From: Hyperoplus lanceolatus
Lineage: Eukaryota > Chordata > Actinopteri > Uranoscopiformes > Ammodytidae
Reading direction: 5' to 3'
Assembly (NCBI GenBank): GCA_026929865.2
Contig: CM049403.1
Coordinates: 30,020,001-30,084,000, forward strand
Length of the DNA: 64,000 bases
Both the position numbers and the translations under genes were made by a program. Below, piece after piece: positions 1 to 54,856 of this stretch. The first letter of the stretch is position 1; each line of letters starts with the position of its first letter. The notes beneath the pieces were generated by a model, which was given only the letters and a program-made list of their open reading frames with translations, was not told where the DNA came from and searched no databases.

Positions 1-4033
<4,033 letters not shown>

Positions 4034-4084
4034 TTTATTTCCTCTTATTTTGAGCAGAAGGAATTGTCTTTTACATTCCTAAAT

Positions 4085-4090
4085 AATAAA
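4085..4090 (+). terminator. Possible plus-strand poly(A) signal AATAAA
   Basis: An AATAAA hexamer followed by GT/T-rich sequence, about 50 bases from the opposite-strand candidate. It could mark the 3' end of a convergent neighbour entering from the left (in human the gene tail-to-tail with JAK1 is RAVER2). No coding sequence of such a gene is visible, so this is weak. Confidence 0.2.
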
Positions 4091-4745
4091 ATGTGGACTG
4101 AAGCCAAACGTTGTCCTTGATTTTTTTCATGTACATATTTTTTTTTGTGTTGCCTTTTTTTCTGCCAACATTCACAGTAAAGCCATAGCATTGCATAACC
4201 TAGAACTGACCATTTTTTTAAGCCAATATAATACATGACTGAGATTTTACGGGCTACACATTAACTTGTGGACTTAAAACTTGAAAATACCCTCTGCTCA
4301 AACCAGTTTACATACACAGATAAAGTACATCGTTATACATTTTTTGCGGCTATCGTAGAATTAAAAAATAACAATCAAAAGCACATACATGATTATCACA
4401 AAAAGAAATGTTTTTCATAACAACATGAACATGAAATGCCATGTGAATAATCAGCTATGAATATCTGTCCTTGCTTCAATCTATGTGTGTACCCATCTAA
4501 AGTCCTTCCATACACAACCAACAACAATGGCAAATTGGCTCTTGTTTTTTTGCATTATTACAAATAGTACATATACTTTGACTATGTATAGTATACAGTA
4601 TTTGTGGCTTTCCTTTATACAGATTTTAGCAGACCTGTTAAAGCCATAAAACAAGTAGAAATAAGAGTCTATAAGTGAAGTGGTGCTGCCCTCATGTGTC
4701 TCTCACGAGTACTCACACCTCAACTACAATGTTTTGACAAGGGCG

Positions 4746-4930
<185 letters not shown>

Positions 4931-6269
4931 CGTGTGTGCAAAGAACAATTCAAATGTATACAGGTCCAAATTAAAGGTCCAATACATAATTCAACAAACC
5001 TTATCACTTCAAACTATTAGAATCAAGAGGATCTGGAAAATCTCAAGATGTGACTCAACACATGGAAGATTATCACAGAGCCATAACCCGTCAAATATAT
5101 ACTGTTTATATATATACTTTTTTTTGGATTTTCTGCTTGTGTGCAGATGCAATTGAAACAGCTCCTTCACAGAGGAAGTACTGTCACTGGTGTCTGGTTA
5201 CAATGGGAAAAAATACTAAAAAAAATGATCAATTCATCTTATTATTATTTCGATTATACAATGTCTGAGAATAGTGAAAAATGGCTCTTAAAGTTTCCTT
5301 AAACATTCACAGAAAGCGGAAAATCCTCAGAATGGAGAAGCTAAAATCAATGAATGTTCAGAGAAAATGATCTCAACGGTTTCGACCATTTTTTTCAAAC
5401 TCAAAAAAAAATGTTGACGCGTCGTTGTTGAAAGGAACATTGCTGACTTGATTGCTGGCGTCTGCACATCACGGAAAGAAAAAAAAAAAAAATAAATGCT
5501 CATAGATCGATAATCACAGGTTAATCCATGGCAAATCCTAAAACAAATAGAAAAAAACTGGTGAATTTCTCCTAAAAAGAGTCTTCTTTTGAAACGTCAT
5601 CTTTCAGTATATGCGTTGAAGAAGCGCTTGTGTCCAACCATCTACTGTTTAATCCATCAAATCTAAAAATTCCGTGTCCAGTCTCAAATCAGACCAGCAC
5701 CATTAACTGTGGTAAAAACAGTTCATTCTGCAGTCCGGTTTCCATTTTTCAAGATGTCTTCGATGAGAGGGTTAAAATCCGCATAATCCTAAAGCCCTTT
5801 GGACATTATATGAGCGTCAAGTCCACGAGTTTGATATTTCCCCCGTGTGCCGAAAAATCCATTAAATACACTTGGAAGTCCATTATGAGATATAAGGTCA
5901 CATTTAGCATGTCGCTAAGGCTACACATTTTGACAGCATTAACTTGTTTTTTATCCAAAATTGCTCAAATTGGGGAAAACTGAAGAATACAACAAATATA
6001 AGAGCATCAAATAAAAATGTAAAAAATAAAAAAATATGGTAGACTTAACTGAAACGGACTAGTCTTAATACCAAAGTTGTGGAAGGTTAATATGTGAGTA
6101 TTACGGAGCGTGGGATTTTGAGTGACGCTCCGATCCTTATAGCATTTTACCGAGGCTTCAAAAGCAGGTGGCAAGTGCTGATCTGGGGTCAAATTTCGAT
6201 GGCCGTGTGTATGATCGTGCCCCATTCAAAATCAGCTTCTGTCCAAGGGTCCCAGGTCAGCTTTTAGGG

Positions 6270-43533
<37,264 letters not shown>

Positions 43534-43632
43534 TCAGACACTGCATGAGGGAAGGAAGAGAGAGATAAAATGGGGGTTACTGACAACAAACTTCTGGGTT
43601 GAATGGTTATAGTTTAGGCAGGAACTTGGGGT

Positions 43633-43848
<216 letters not shown>

Positions 43849-44439
43849 GTGTCTGCCTGCGTGCCTGCTCGAGTGTGTGTGTGTGCGTTTGTGTGTGGGT
43901 GTCTCCCTGTCTGCCTCCATGCGTGCTCGAATGTGTGTGTGTGTGTCTGCGTGTGTTACAGTAAGGCAATAGTATTGATTTGGCAGTGAGGTCGGCAAAC
44001 GTCCGCAGAAACTCAGGGTTCAACGTGCATTATCCCGATGACTCACATTAACAATGATATGGAGGTCATATGACATCACCATTTCAACTGAACCAATGAC
44101 ATCACCACAAAAGGCATATGGTTGCCGTGACGAGCTGTGATGCGTTTTGGGGCTCCGCTACTGTCTGAGTCTGATAGCCTGTCTAGTGTCTACACCGGCT
44201 GCATAACAATAACAGCATGTCATCGTCAATAGCAGCAGCAGCAATACAGAGAATGAATGAATCATAATCATATGAATCATGATATCCCTCACAAACAATA
44301 TGTCTTCAAAGAACAAGAGCCGATAAATAACCGACATCTGCTGGCTAAACTGTATTGACTTCAAGAGGGGAAGTTTATAAGCTTCAAGCCAAAATCTGAA
44401 GTACTATTTAGTTGGTTTAGTTTTGTCCTCTGCTTGTCA

Positions 44440-44915
44440 TTCCCCTCTCCACCCCATTTCATCTCTGTCTCTCCAAACTGTCTAATAAAAGCGAAGAATG
44501 CGAAAGAATAATATAAAAAAAATAAATATATATTCACCATTTCAAACTGAGCTTGTACACAACTAAACTGATCATATTAAGATCAACTGATATGTTAAGG
44601 AAGAAAATATTACTTTTACACATTCATGTAAGAACTTCTGTGGTCTGGTAAATGCCAGTGAGCCCGACAAAGTTACATCTGAATTTCTAGAGAAAGAGAT
44701 TTCTGATGAGTCATCTCCCTTTTGCCATTAATGAGTTAGTCAGCCATTGTTATTTCCCACACTCTTCCCCCTTCAACTTTATACTTCCTAATAGTGTAGA
44801 TGTTATTCGTACTATAGTTAAATAAATATAAAAAAGTATCTTAGTTATGAATGTCTGTGGTATAAGTTGATATATTTCTTCCCTCTCCCCCTCAGTGATG
44901 TCCATTTTTTCCTTG
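44440..44915. repeat. Inverted repeat copy of the 26.2-28.0 kb sequence, without the transposon
   Basis: Reverse-complement match to 26,255-26,309 plus 27,602-27,950, for example CAAACTGAGCTTGTACACAA and TGATATGTTAAGGAAGAAAA. It includes a SINE-type tail at one end and a TG array at the other. The TA-flanked element is absent, so this copy preserves the empty site. Confidence 0.82.
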
Positions 44916-44917
44916 TT

Positions 44918-45317
<400 letters not shown>

Positions 45318-45969
45318 AGCAGGCACAGTATACTTTTCACACTTTATTATAGCACAATGTAGCCTATGCGTCTGTTTACTCTATAGAGATTTTCAGTTCC
45401 CTTACTTTCATTTTCGCAGACAGGAGCCTACAAAACCCCCTACATTTGCGATGTAAAACAATAGCCTTGTAACACACACTATCCCTGTGAATCTTGTAGT
45501 GAAGTATTTGTCTTGTTATATGTTATATAATTGTAGCCTAAGACATGTATTGTTGTTATGAATGTATTACAAGTTATGTATCAGCCTAGATGTATTCATG
45601 CATTTTATTTTGTTATTTTCATGTGTTGTTCTTTTATATGCTTTCTATGTAAATCTATTTAAATTGCGTAGTGTAAGCCTAGGCTTCGAAATATACCATT
45701 ATAAATAAACTTGCTTTCTTAAAACGTTTGTATACAGTAGGCCCTATATAGGTTTCTATTGGATTGCATCATGTTATTACATCTTCCTGGTATGTTGCCA
45801 TCACTTTTCTGTATATTCCTGACGATATATGTATATGTTATTCGGATTAATATAATTATAATCGCTTTATTACAATGGCCCGTTATTGTGCCATCGAATG
45901 CAGATGGAGTGTCATCGCTCTAATGCCAACTGCACTAAACCAGACGTTAGCTCGCGTTAGCCCAGTTCA

Positions 45970-46050
<81 letters not shown>

Positions 46051-46166
46051 TATTCCCCACTTGACAACAACGGGGAAAGATGACACACAAATTCATACGT
46101 ACAATGGACCAAGAAGACAGACATTTCTTTTCAATGGGAACATTTAAAAAGCGGTTATTCACTCAC

Positions 46167-46430
46167 CTCGCGCGAGCTAAGCCAGACAGCTGGCAAGTTA
46201 CTTCCGTTTCGTTTAGCACATTAGTTAGAGCTCCTTTCTCACACGATTTAAAGTATCGCTCGTTGGATGTTTAGGTCCCAAATCTCGTCACGATATATTT
46301 AATATCCAAAAGGAAAGAAATACGGGGTTAATTCCAACGAAATTGTTGATATTCGGCAGCTTGAACGGAGGCACAGAACACCTCTGTTCTTGCTAACCCT
46401 TCCTGACAAGTGCCGACCCCTTCCCGAAAA
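46167..46430 (-). other. jak1: Probable jak1 5' non-coding exon
   Basis: On the minus strand a near-ideal donor (GCGCGAG|GTGAGTG; last exon base 46,167) ends a moderately CpG-containing stretch. It lies 2.6 kb upstream of the acceptor of coding exon 1, which carries only seven UTR bases and so needs an upstream exon. The upper limit is a guess; the transcription start was placed below the CCAAT box. Inference from signals, not from transcript data. Confidence 0.5.
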
Positions 46431-46449
46431 CAACGTAGGACATTCTGTC

Positions 46450-46525
46450 AAGGAACGAACCTCATTGGCTGCGAGGCCCGTCACTCAGGATGACGACATA
46501 ATATGTAGAAGGAGGCGGGACCATA
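46450..46525 (-). promoter_or_regulatory. Candidate jak1 promoter (CCAAT box, GC box, CRE-like)
   Basis: Read on the minus strand there is AGCCAATGAG (CCAAT box, about 46,464-46,473), a TCGTCA/TGACGA pair near 46,490 and a GC box (CCCGCC, about 46,513-46,519), all upstream of the splice donor at 46,167. There is no TATA box. This layout is common for housekeeping-type promoters. Confidence 0.4.
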
Positions 46526-46531
46526 AACTGT

Positions 46532-46587
<56 letters not shown>

Positions 46588-46879
46588 ATTGGGCGTGCGT
46601 GCGTGCATGTGCCTTCGTCCTTGTGTTAGTCATGTTGTCGGGACCAAAATGAAATCACACATTGGGGACTCACCTGCCACTTATGCGACAAAAGGGTGGT
46701 GACCATAATGAGAAAAATTATGTGAAGACATACTTTTTCAAACATATTTATTGTTTTTAACAACAGAAATGGACAACATTGCTCTTCCCCCTGCCATACA
46801 GAATAAAATATAAATGGATAAATATACAAAAAACACATTTTGTTATATTGTACAAAATAACTATAAAAATTTAAATACA

Positions 46880-47050
46880 ATGGGGCGCCCTTTGCCCTTT
46901 GCTCAGTTGGTAGGGCGTCGGCCAGCAGCGGATCCGGGTTCGATTCCAGCATGCGGTCGTTCTCTGCGTGTCACTCCCCTCTCTGCCCCATTTCAACTCT
47001 GTCTCTACACTATCAATAAAGCATAAAAATGCCAAAAAAAATATCTTAAA
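46880..47050 (+). mobile_element. tRNA-derived SINE, same family
   Basis: Shares the GCTCAGTTGGTAGGGCGTC A box, the GGGTTCGATTCC B box and the TCAATAAAGCATAAAAATGCC tail with the copy at 58,537. It lies about 400 bases upstream of the candidate jak1 promoter. Confidence 0.82.
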
Positions 47051-48245
47051 AAAAATAAATAATTAATGTACTACAAAAAGGCTGGTGGTAAAAATGAAAT
47101 TTACAATAATATATTGCACTAAAAATGTGTTCCACAGTGGAATATAAGGACAGTGATTGCACATGTTTACGGCTGCATATGAAAATTGCAGACAGTCCAG
47201 TTATTAAATGTAAATGTAAATCTCTACATCTAAATACACATACAGTTTACTGTAAAACATAGGATTATAAGATTAAGATTGTACACATAAAAGCTAGAGG
47301 ACGTAATGGATTAATCCCCAGGAGAAACCTAATTGTGTCTCTGTTGTTATTTTGAAACCAAACCACAGGACAGAAATACAGCCAAACAAAAATAGGACCT
47401 ACTGTATACATGCAATACGCTATATCTAGATGTATGTAAGTGAGGGGGCTGCCTCTCTCATTGAGATAGAAGGTTAAGTTAATGTTATTGATATGGTTAA
47501 ATTTAATGTACTTTCATTCATATGTTAGTCTCTGATGTGTTTTTCTACTAAAAAGATAAAATTCCTAAATAAACAACTACGCAGTAACTAGTACTAATCT
47601 TTAATTGACAAAACTAGAAATTAGTAAAGAGTTTACAGAGGATATCTCCTAATATTCAGAGTAACATCACTACTTACTTGTGTAGGTTGCGTATTGGACC
47701 ATGAGTTGCTTTCCAAACTAGTTGTGATTCTTTTAGCCAAACATTTAGAGAAACAATCTCCCATCAGCAGTTGAAGGTTGAACTTCTGTAATAACCTTCA
47801 GAATAGAGCTGAAAACTATTAAGGAAAGTTCAGTTGATGTAAGTGCTTTTGAAGTTTGATATTTTTGGTTTAGAATATGGAAAATTAATATTGAGATAAT
47901 GGCCGTTAAAGATGGTTGAATAGGAGAAATATATAGACGCAAACAGACTCACCGTTAGTTAAATAAACACTTAAATTTACACTTTGGACTTTCTATTTGT
48001 ACAAGTAAAGAAGACATGTTATGGAAGCAAAATAGACAAAAAACATCCTTTTGAATGAGTGTTTAGGCATGCCCAAAAATTCCCACAAACAGGCGTGTGG
48101 GGGTGGAAATTCCCGCCCAAAACCCCCCCCCTTAAAAATTTGAAAAAACGTTTTTGTGGTGAGGAGGGGGAAAGGGAAATTTTTGGTGTTTGTGGGGCCG
48201 AAGAGATTTTACAGTAAATCAGTGAGTATATCAGATTGTGCTTTT

Positions 48246-49563
48246 AAACCTGCAGTGTGTAGAATTTTTGGTTTTATTTCCTAGCAGATTTTGTAGAAAG
48301 CAATTATAATATCCATAAGTACATTTAGGGTGTATTCACACATGGAAAGTCCGTTAGTTCACTTGCTTTGGTCCAGACCAAATAGAGTTTAGATTTTTTT
48401 TGTTTGGTGTGGTCCACTTTCATATTGCCTCTTTTGCAATTGAACCAGCATTACGAAGCAAAACCACACGTGATCTGAGGTCATTCATTCATTGGACAGA
48501 CATTCTGGGGTGGAGAGAAGCAGGAAGAACGAAGTAAAAACAGCGAAATATATCATTGATATAATACGGGGTTAAAAATAATAAAAATGCCTACATCTAG
48601 CCTATAAATAAAGACGAAGAAAATGTAATTATTGTTGTTTCATATGGTTATAATATGTACAATGTCAATGCCACGTTATGTGGCTTGTAGCCTACGATGT
48701 GAAACATAATGTATAGCCTACTGTATGGTTGCTGTTGGACGCGCGCTCGAGAGAAAATATGATTAAGCAGTGTATCTGTCGGGATTCAGTTCCAAACTGA
48801 CACAGGGACAGTATTGACGGTCACGTTGGGAAGAAAAATAAAAACACACACTTCATGCAAAGCGCAGGGTAAACCTGTTGGCACTGTGCGGGAGACGTCC
48901 CTCTCCATCAGATCGCTGAACATATAAACATGTGTAGCGTCATTATCAACTGTAATATTTTCGCTCGGGGCTCCCGGTCAAACCACAACTAATCTTCCTA
49001 ACAAGGACAACAACACTTTCCCTAATGGTGATGGCGATTAAAGAAAAAAAGAAAAGAAAATAAATCAAAGGCGCAGTTTATTGGGTCGGATCGAGTCCGG
49101 CCAAATTCACACCACAAACGAACTGCAGCAGAGTTCGTTTTGAAGCGCATCGAGACCACCTCTTCAGCTGGGTCTCGGTCCGCTTGTTTGGGCCCCCCCA
49201 GGGGGATTTTTTATTCACACCTGCCTGAAAGATGCGCACTGAAGGCAGAAGTGCACCTGAGTTCGTTTCAACCGAACTAAACACGGCATGTGTGAATACA
49301 CCCTTAATTTAGTGCATAATAGCTGAATTTTTTTTTTAAATTATTATTTTTTCTCTTAGAAAAGGGTCTCATATATGTCCATATTTCTGCATATTTTGGA
49401 CCGAGGCCTAGTGCCGCCATCTTGAAAGTGTCATAGTTGGAATGTCATCAGGTGTTTATCACAGGCTATTATGCACTAAATTAAATGTACTTGTGGATAT
49501 TATAATTACTTTCTACAAAATCTACTAGGTAATAAAACCCAACATTCTACACACTGCAGGTTT
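48246..49563. repeat. Fold-back repeat family 3, palindromic copy carrying an insertion
   Basis: The left arm (AAACCTGCAGTGTGTAGAAT) and right arm (ATTCTACACACTGCAGGTTT) are inverted copies of the same family 3 end. The interior is interrupted by a Harbinger-like element at 48,328-49,303. Confidence 0.75.
48328..49303. mobile_element. Harbinger-like non-autonomous element nested in a repeat
   Basis: Terminal inverted repeats GGGTGTATTCACACATG (17 bases) are flanked by TTA on both sides (48,325-48,327 and 49,304-49,306), the TWA duplication typical of PIF/Harbinger. Removing the element restores the CATTTAATTTAG seen in other family 3 copies. No transposase is recognised in its 976 bases. Confidence 0.82.
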
Positions 49564-51529
49564 AAAGAGAAATCGGTTACTAAGGGGTAATCAGGGATCT
49601 TGGAAAGACAGGTCAAGTGCATGGAAAGAAATATGTGACCCATTATTTATTTACAACTATGGAGTCAAGTGTCTGGGTGATGTCACCACAAAACAACTGT
49701 AAAAGATCAAAGGTCTTGATATTGACATATTTTGTGATAACATAGTACTGCAAAAAAAATGGTGCAGTGAATTTGGAAAAAAAAGAAGAAGAGTCATGTT
49801 TGACCGTTGATAATTAGTAAGGTTAAAGGAATATTTCACCCATACGGAACCGGCATTGGCCCAGCTGTCCTGTTAATCCTAACGCTACAATTTTACTAGT
49901 GTTATTATGTCACACAAGTTTTGTTTAATGTTTACAACATGTTAGTGACCAAAGATTTTTGAGAACATATTTTGGATAAAGCCTTATTTTGATTTTATGC
50001 ACTCGTGAGTTTTATGCACTCATGTTTAAGAAATTATCATTAACAACACATGATCAAGATCCTTCTGTAATAACCTCATCAAAAAGTTCTTTAGATGTTG
50101 AGATTCTTTTCTCAATACATACTCCACTGCAGCAGTGAAGTATGTCTTTTAAGTCACGTAATCTATTGTTGTGATAGATAACGACCTTAGGGAAAACCTT
50201 TTTACTTCCTTCAACGCAATAACAAGGAAATTAGGGTATTCTGTTAGACCATAAATAAATGAATAAAAGTTTTGTTCATTTTAGGGGAAGGGAATTCCCA
50301 TGCCTAATCCGAGTAATCACCAAATTCTTCAATGGAAGTGTGACAGAAAATTCCCCACAAAAAGTATTGCCGGAAATTGCAAGTAGAGATTTGGGATGTT
50401 TGTGATAACAGTGGATGAGTAATGCACTAACTGTCGGGACATTTTAGAGGGGTTTGACTGTCAGTTTTTACCATAGGGAAAATAGCCCTTAATAACCAGA
50501 AATGTACTGTTTGATGTTTTATTATTGAAAAATGTGCTTCACCACAATGGCAAATAGATATCACGACTTGAGTCAGAAAAGAACAAGTTGGGCAGATTGA
50601 GGTTAGAATGAGATGAAAAACAAAACAATATGTATCACGACTCTTTTTGGGGGATTTCCACAGTAGCTACATAAGAACCATTTTGAGTGGAACACACATG
50701 TAAAGGACAGGTGATGCACAGTCATCTGGGGATTATCGGACATGATTCAAAACAGTGCAAATATTATGTAAAGACGTGTGCTGAGTAAATATTATTCATT
50801 TCAGTACATCAACATCCCAGATCAAAAGCTAAAGTGTGTTTTGATATGCAATATATTGATGTTATATTGAATGTTACCTAAGATTTACTATAACAAAAAT
50901 GAGTTGGCAATTTATAGGCTTATTAAAATATTATTAATGTGTGTCATACATTCTTGGATTATGTTTCGACTATTCTGTTTTATTAAAAAGCATTCTTATT
51001 CACAAATTCATGGAATTATTAGAAACGTTGTGTTATCAAAACTGGATTCAGCCACATATTTATGGCTATACATAAAATCAATTATGACAAATGAGAACCT
51101 AAAAACTGCTATAACAACACAGTCATTATTAAAGTTTCAGATAACAAACACAACTCAGGGGAGCGGATCTAACTTGTATTGCAGAATACAGAGTAGGCTA
51201 CATCAATACAATAATAGATATTTGGCTCCCTCTGTTGACACTAATGTGACACAACCATTCAGTACAACTTCACGCTTGAGCCTGTATGTAGCCCAGATAC
51301 TAGGTCTATGAGGCAGATCCTAATTTCCTTATATTGTAATCAAGAAGATAGTTCAAGAATAGTTTACATAATTCTTAAGTTTATATGTATATGGTGTTTA
51401 GAAGTATGCCGCAATGCAAGGTTAATCAAACTGGAAATCCAGGGAATGAATATTGCTTTTATACTGTATATTACAACATGATGTATGTATTTATCTATTT
51501 TATTTGTGCTTTGCCCATTTTTTTTTTAA
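49564..51529. other. AT-rich stretch with no recognised gene
   Basis: Intergenic or 5' intronic. One open frame of 146 codons (50,871-51,311, plus) has no family I recognise and ordinary AT-rich composition. Confidence 0.5.
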
Positions 51530-51797
51530 CCTTTATTTATACAGGTAAATCCCATTGAGACCGAAGACTCTTTTTCAAGGGAGACCTGTTCCCATTCCCA
51601 CGTTACCATTCACACACATTCATATACCGATAGCAGGCTAACTATCGAACATCGAACATTCACACAAGGCAAGGTGGGTGAAGTGTCTTGCCCAAGGACA
51701 CAACAACCATGACACAAGTGGCAGGACGGGGATCGAACCTCCAACCCTTTGATCATCAGCCGACCCGCTCTACCAACTGAGCCACAGTCGCCCCAGC
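51530..51797 (-). mobile_element. tRNA-derived SINE of a second type, minus orientation
   Basis: On the minus strand: GGCTCAGTTGGTAGAGCGGG (A box) and GGAGGTTCGATCCCCG (B box), then a long body ending in a GGTTAAAAAAA-type tail with CCTGTATAAATAAAGGTT. The tail also occurs alone at 36,296-36,330. Confidence 0.78.
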
Positions 51798-52542
51798 CTG
51801 TTAGATTAACAAACAGGCTTTATAGTTTATATTTATCTTACTTTGATATGGTATTGTATGCAATTCTGTTTGCACAAAATCTGGAAACAAGGAAATATGA
51901 AAAAGAAATAATTCTGCATGATGGTGCTAAATACTCCTTAATGTGAGAGCTGTCATACATTATTGATGTGTATTTAAACATAAGCTAATAGAAAAATCTG
52001 TCAACAGTTGACTGATTTATGGTTGTATTTAAAAGTCACAGAATTTTCAAAACCAGAGATAAAATTACAAACACAAACACATTTAAATAAGAGAAAATTC
52101 ACTTTATTTCTCATCGTCAAGCAGAAGATACATAAGTAGAGGAGATAATACTAGTTTACAGGTTTTCAGTTTAAAGTTGCTGACACTCAAACACACAATA
52201 CAAACCTTAATAGACTAGATATGTCTAGTCTGATAATGCCACAATCTCTGACAGATTCATCACGGGAAAAAAATTTGAGACGAAAAATTATTTCTCACCA
52301 CGCCACAATAATGATTTCTTTCTTCTTCATGGTCTTTTGACTTGTTCGCTGACATGCTTTAAGTCGCTGCGCTGGTGTCAAGTTGGCCGCCATCCTTCAG
52401 TTATCACAGTACTGTACCTTCGATGGGGACAGCATCAGCACCGTGATAACTGAACCAGGGCAGCCGGGAGAATCTGGCAGTCAGTCTGAGGGCTTTGCTG
52501 CATCCATCATCCAATCATTATATCTGTGCTGTAGTCCACAGG

Positions 52543-52998
52543 TGCAAAAGTTTTCCATTTGTAGTTCTCTTCTTCTATTGGCTGATACCTTATTCAAAAA
52601 CAGAAGCTTATTGGTTTGCCATAGGATATCATTGGTTTCCAAATGTAAAAGTACAGTACAATACTTCACTAGACTATAATAATATGACGGATTAATCCAC
52701 AGAGTAGAATACAACATATAGTCATTGTCAAAGATAACAGAGTTTTCCACTTCTTCAATTCCCTTCATCTACTGGCTAATACCTTATTCTAAAACATACA
52801 CCTATTGTGCCGTCATAGCATATCATTGGTTTGGAAATAAATATTTTTTTTAAATTACAGTCCATACTTAATATTAAAACAGGTTAATCCACAAAGTAAA
52901 ATACATACATTTACCATTTGCATGTCTCTTCTGTAGGCTGCCACCTCCTTATTCAAAACATACACTCGTTGTGCCTGCCAAAGCATATAATTGGTCTC

Positions 52999-53062
<64 letters not shown>

Positions 53063-53290
53063 TTATATATTTTTTTTAAAGTACAGTAAATACTTTAATA
53101 ATATAGAAGAACAAAAAAATGCATAACATGTTTACCATTTGCATTTCTCTTCTGTTGGTTGCCACCGTATGTGAAAACATACACTTGCATATAATTTGTT
53201 TCCATATACGGTACATATTTTTAAGCAACATACCCATTTCTATAAGAGATTATTCCACAATGTAAAAATACTGATTGCTTTAACAATGCC
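52543..53290. repeat. Degenerate tandem repeat, about 170-220-base units, four copies
   Basis: Each unit has CCA(T/C)TTG-type starts (52,551, 52,745, 52,913, 53,134), then a CTCTTCT segment, CCTTATTCAAAA, CATACAC, CATATcATTGGTTTCCAAAT and a TTAATCCACA(A/G)AGTA end. An AT run (52,999-53,057) sits in the third unit. Confidence 0.75.
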
Positions 53291-53791
53291 TCATTTGCAT
53301 AGTTCATACACATGTTGCAAGCAGACAGCCTTTTTGCCTCTACAATACTGCATATCTATGAGAATCTTTTAAAATTCCCACATTTTGAGGCACTATACAT
53401 AATAACAGAAATATAAATTAAATTAAACATTATATTCCAGTGTAGTATCCAGGTTGGCATTGTACTACACCCCGGCCTATTGTGTCAAAAAAAAAGTCTA
53501 GATTAGTTGAAATTGTGTCAGAGTCTTGAGAGTTATATAGGACTTTGCTCCCATAATGCTGATGTAGTTTATTTATATATGAAGGCCTTGGAGCTATGGC
53601 AGTGTTTTCTTCCTATTTGCACAAACCCAACTGGTACAATTATTGATTTTTGTGTCGCGCAAAAAGTCTACCTGCGTCTGAGAGAGAGACAGGCAGTGAT
53701 GACGCACAAACCTGCTCATGCAGTGTGGACCCAATGAACTGCAGCATGTGAATCTGTGAATGAAAAACAAGTCTTGTAAAAGGGGGGATTT

Positions 53792-53793
<2 letters not shown>

Positions 53794-53876
<83 letters not shown>
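53794..53876. repeat. GATA microsatellite
   Basis: Pure GATA. Confidence 0.97.
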
Positions 53877-53877
<1 letters not shown>

Positions 53878-54288
53878 TTTTTATTGTCAATGCATATAAA
53901 ACACAACACCATTTTGTTTGCAGCCCCACTAGCAGCATTTAAAAAGAGCATAAATAGGTAATAATAAAATAAGTCATCATAGAATTTGATTTGGAGTCTT
54001 AAGTATTCAATCACGGTGTGATTCAAGTTAGCCACTATTTTGCAACTAAATCTTTCCATAATGTGAGCAGGATCTAGTATTTCATTATTTCCATTCTACA
54101 CTGTCAATGTATCATCTCGGTGAACCGATTACGTGTGCAACGTGTGTTTTTCTTTCCTCCCCACCCCGCCCACCTTACTGCTTTTTCCTGCAAGGACTTG
54201 GTTAGAGGCAGAAGCAGCAAACTCCTGTATATTATTCATACCAACCACAAGGCCGAGTGACGACAGACTTGTTATGATTCTCCTCGCG

Positions 54289-54334
<46 letters not shown>

Positions 54335-54831
54335 CAGTCCTGTGGCGTCTCTGGCCCATTAGACTCCTCCCCCTTTTCTATCCGCCCTCTGCACTTCATG
54401 TCAACAACTCCATTACATCCAAACTGGCCAAAAAAAAGAAAGAAAATGCATGTCAGGCGTGAATAGCAAAAGCAACATGAGAAACAACTTAATTTATAAA
54501 AAAAATGCAAGGCGAGGCAAAACATCGCCATAGCCTCCTACTCCGTTTGTTGTCATCTGTGTCTGTATTTAAGAAATCCTATGAAGAAAAGCGCGTCCAT
54601 ATTGCATTAACCCTCGTGTAAATAAATTAGGAATATTGCTTATGATTGAAGACATGTGAAGACATTGCGATTGCCTGCGAATCAACAAGCTGAAATACGC
54701 ATGGACAACAAACAGCGAGGGCTTGGATGAGCCGTACGTGCCAAAAAAGCTTGTTGCTGTTCTCTACAAACAAATACACTAAAGTTGCCCAAAAACATAA
54801 CCGTCATTAACGCCAAAGTACACACACGTAC

Positions 54832-54856
54832 CTGCTTTCATTCGGGCGAACGTGCT
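54832..54856 (-). other. Possible 25-base minus-strand exon
   Basis: A 25-base segment is bounded on the minus strand by a strong acceptor (TTTTTTTCCAG) and a strong donor (GTACGT). It lies just downstream of the candidate exon at 55,102 and upstream of jak1. It could be a small 5' UTR exon. Signals only. Confidence 0.3.

Noticed and set aside
5630..5983. 117-residue plus frame downstream of jak1
   Set aside because: It overlaps the likely jak1 3' UTR on the opposite strand, has no recognised domain and no splice context.
45875..46147. 90-residue plus frame across a TG array near the jak1 promoter
   Set aside because: More than a third is Cys-Val repeat, and the non-repeat parts match nothing I know.
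46880..46960. tRNA-like sequence with A and B boxes
   Set aside because: It is the head of a SINE: it lacks a full cloverleaf and is followed by the shared SINE body and tail.
50871..51311. 146-residue plus frame with no simple repeat
   Set aside because: No recognised family, AT-rich composition, no splice or promoter context; in 64 kb of AT-rich DNA a frame of this length can occur by chance. Worth a protein search but not called.
51700..51797. tRNA-like sequence on the minus strand
   Set aside because: Same reason: the A and B boxes belong to a SINE with a long non-tRNA body.
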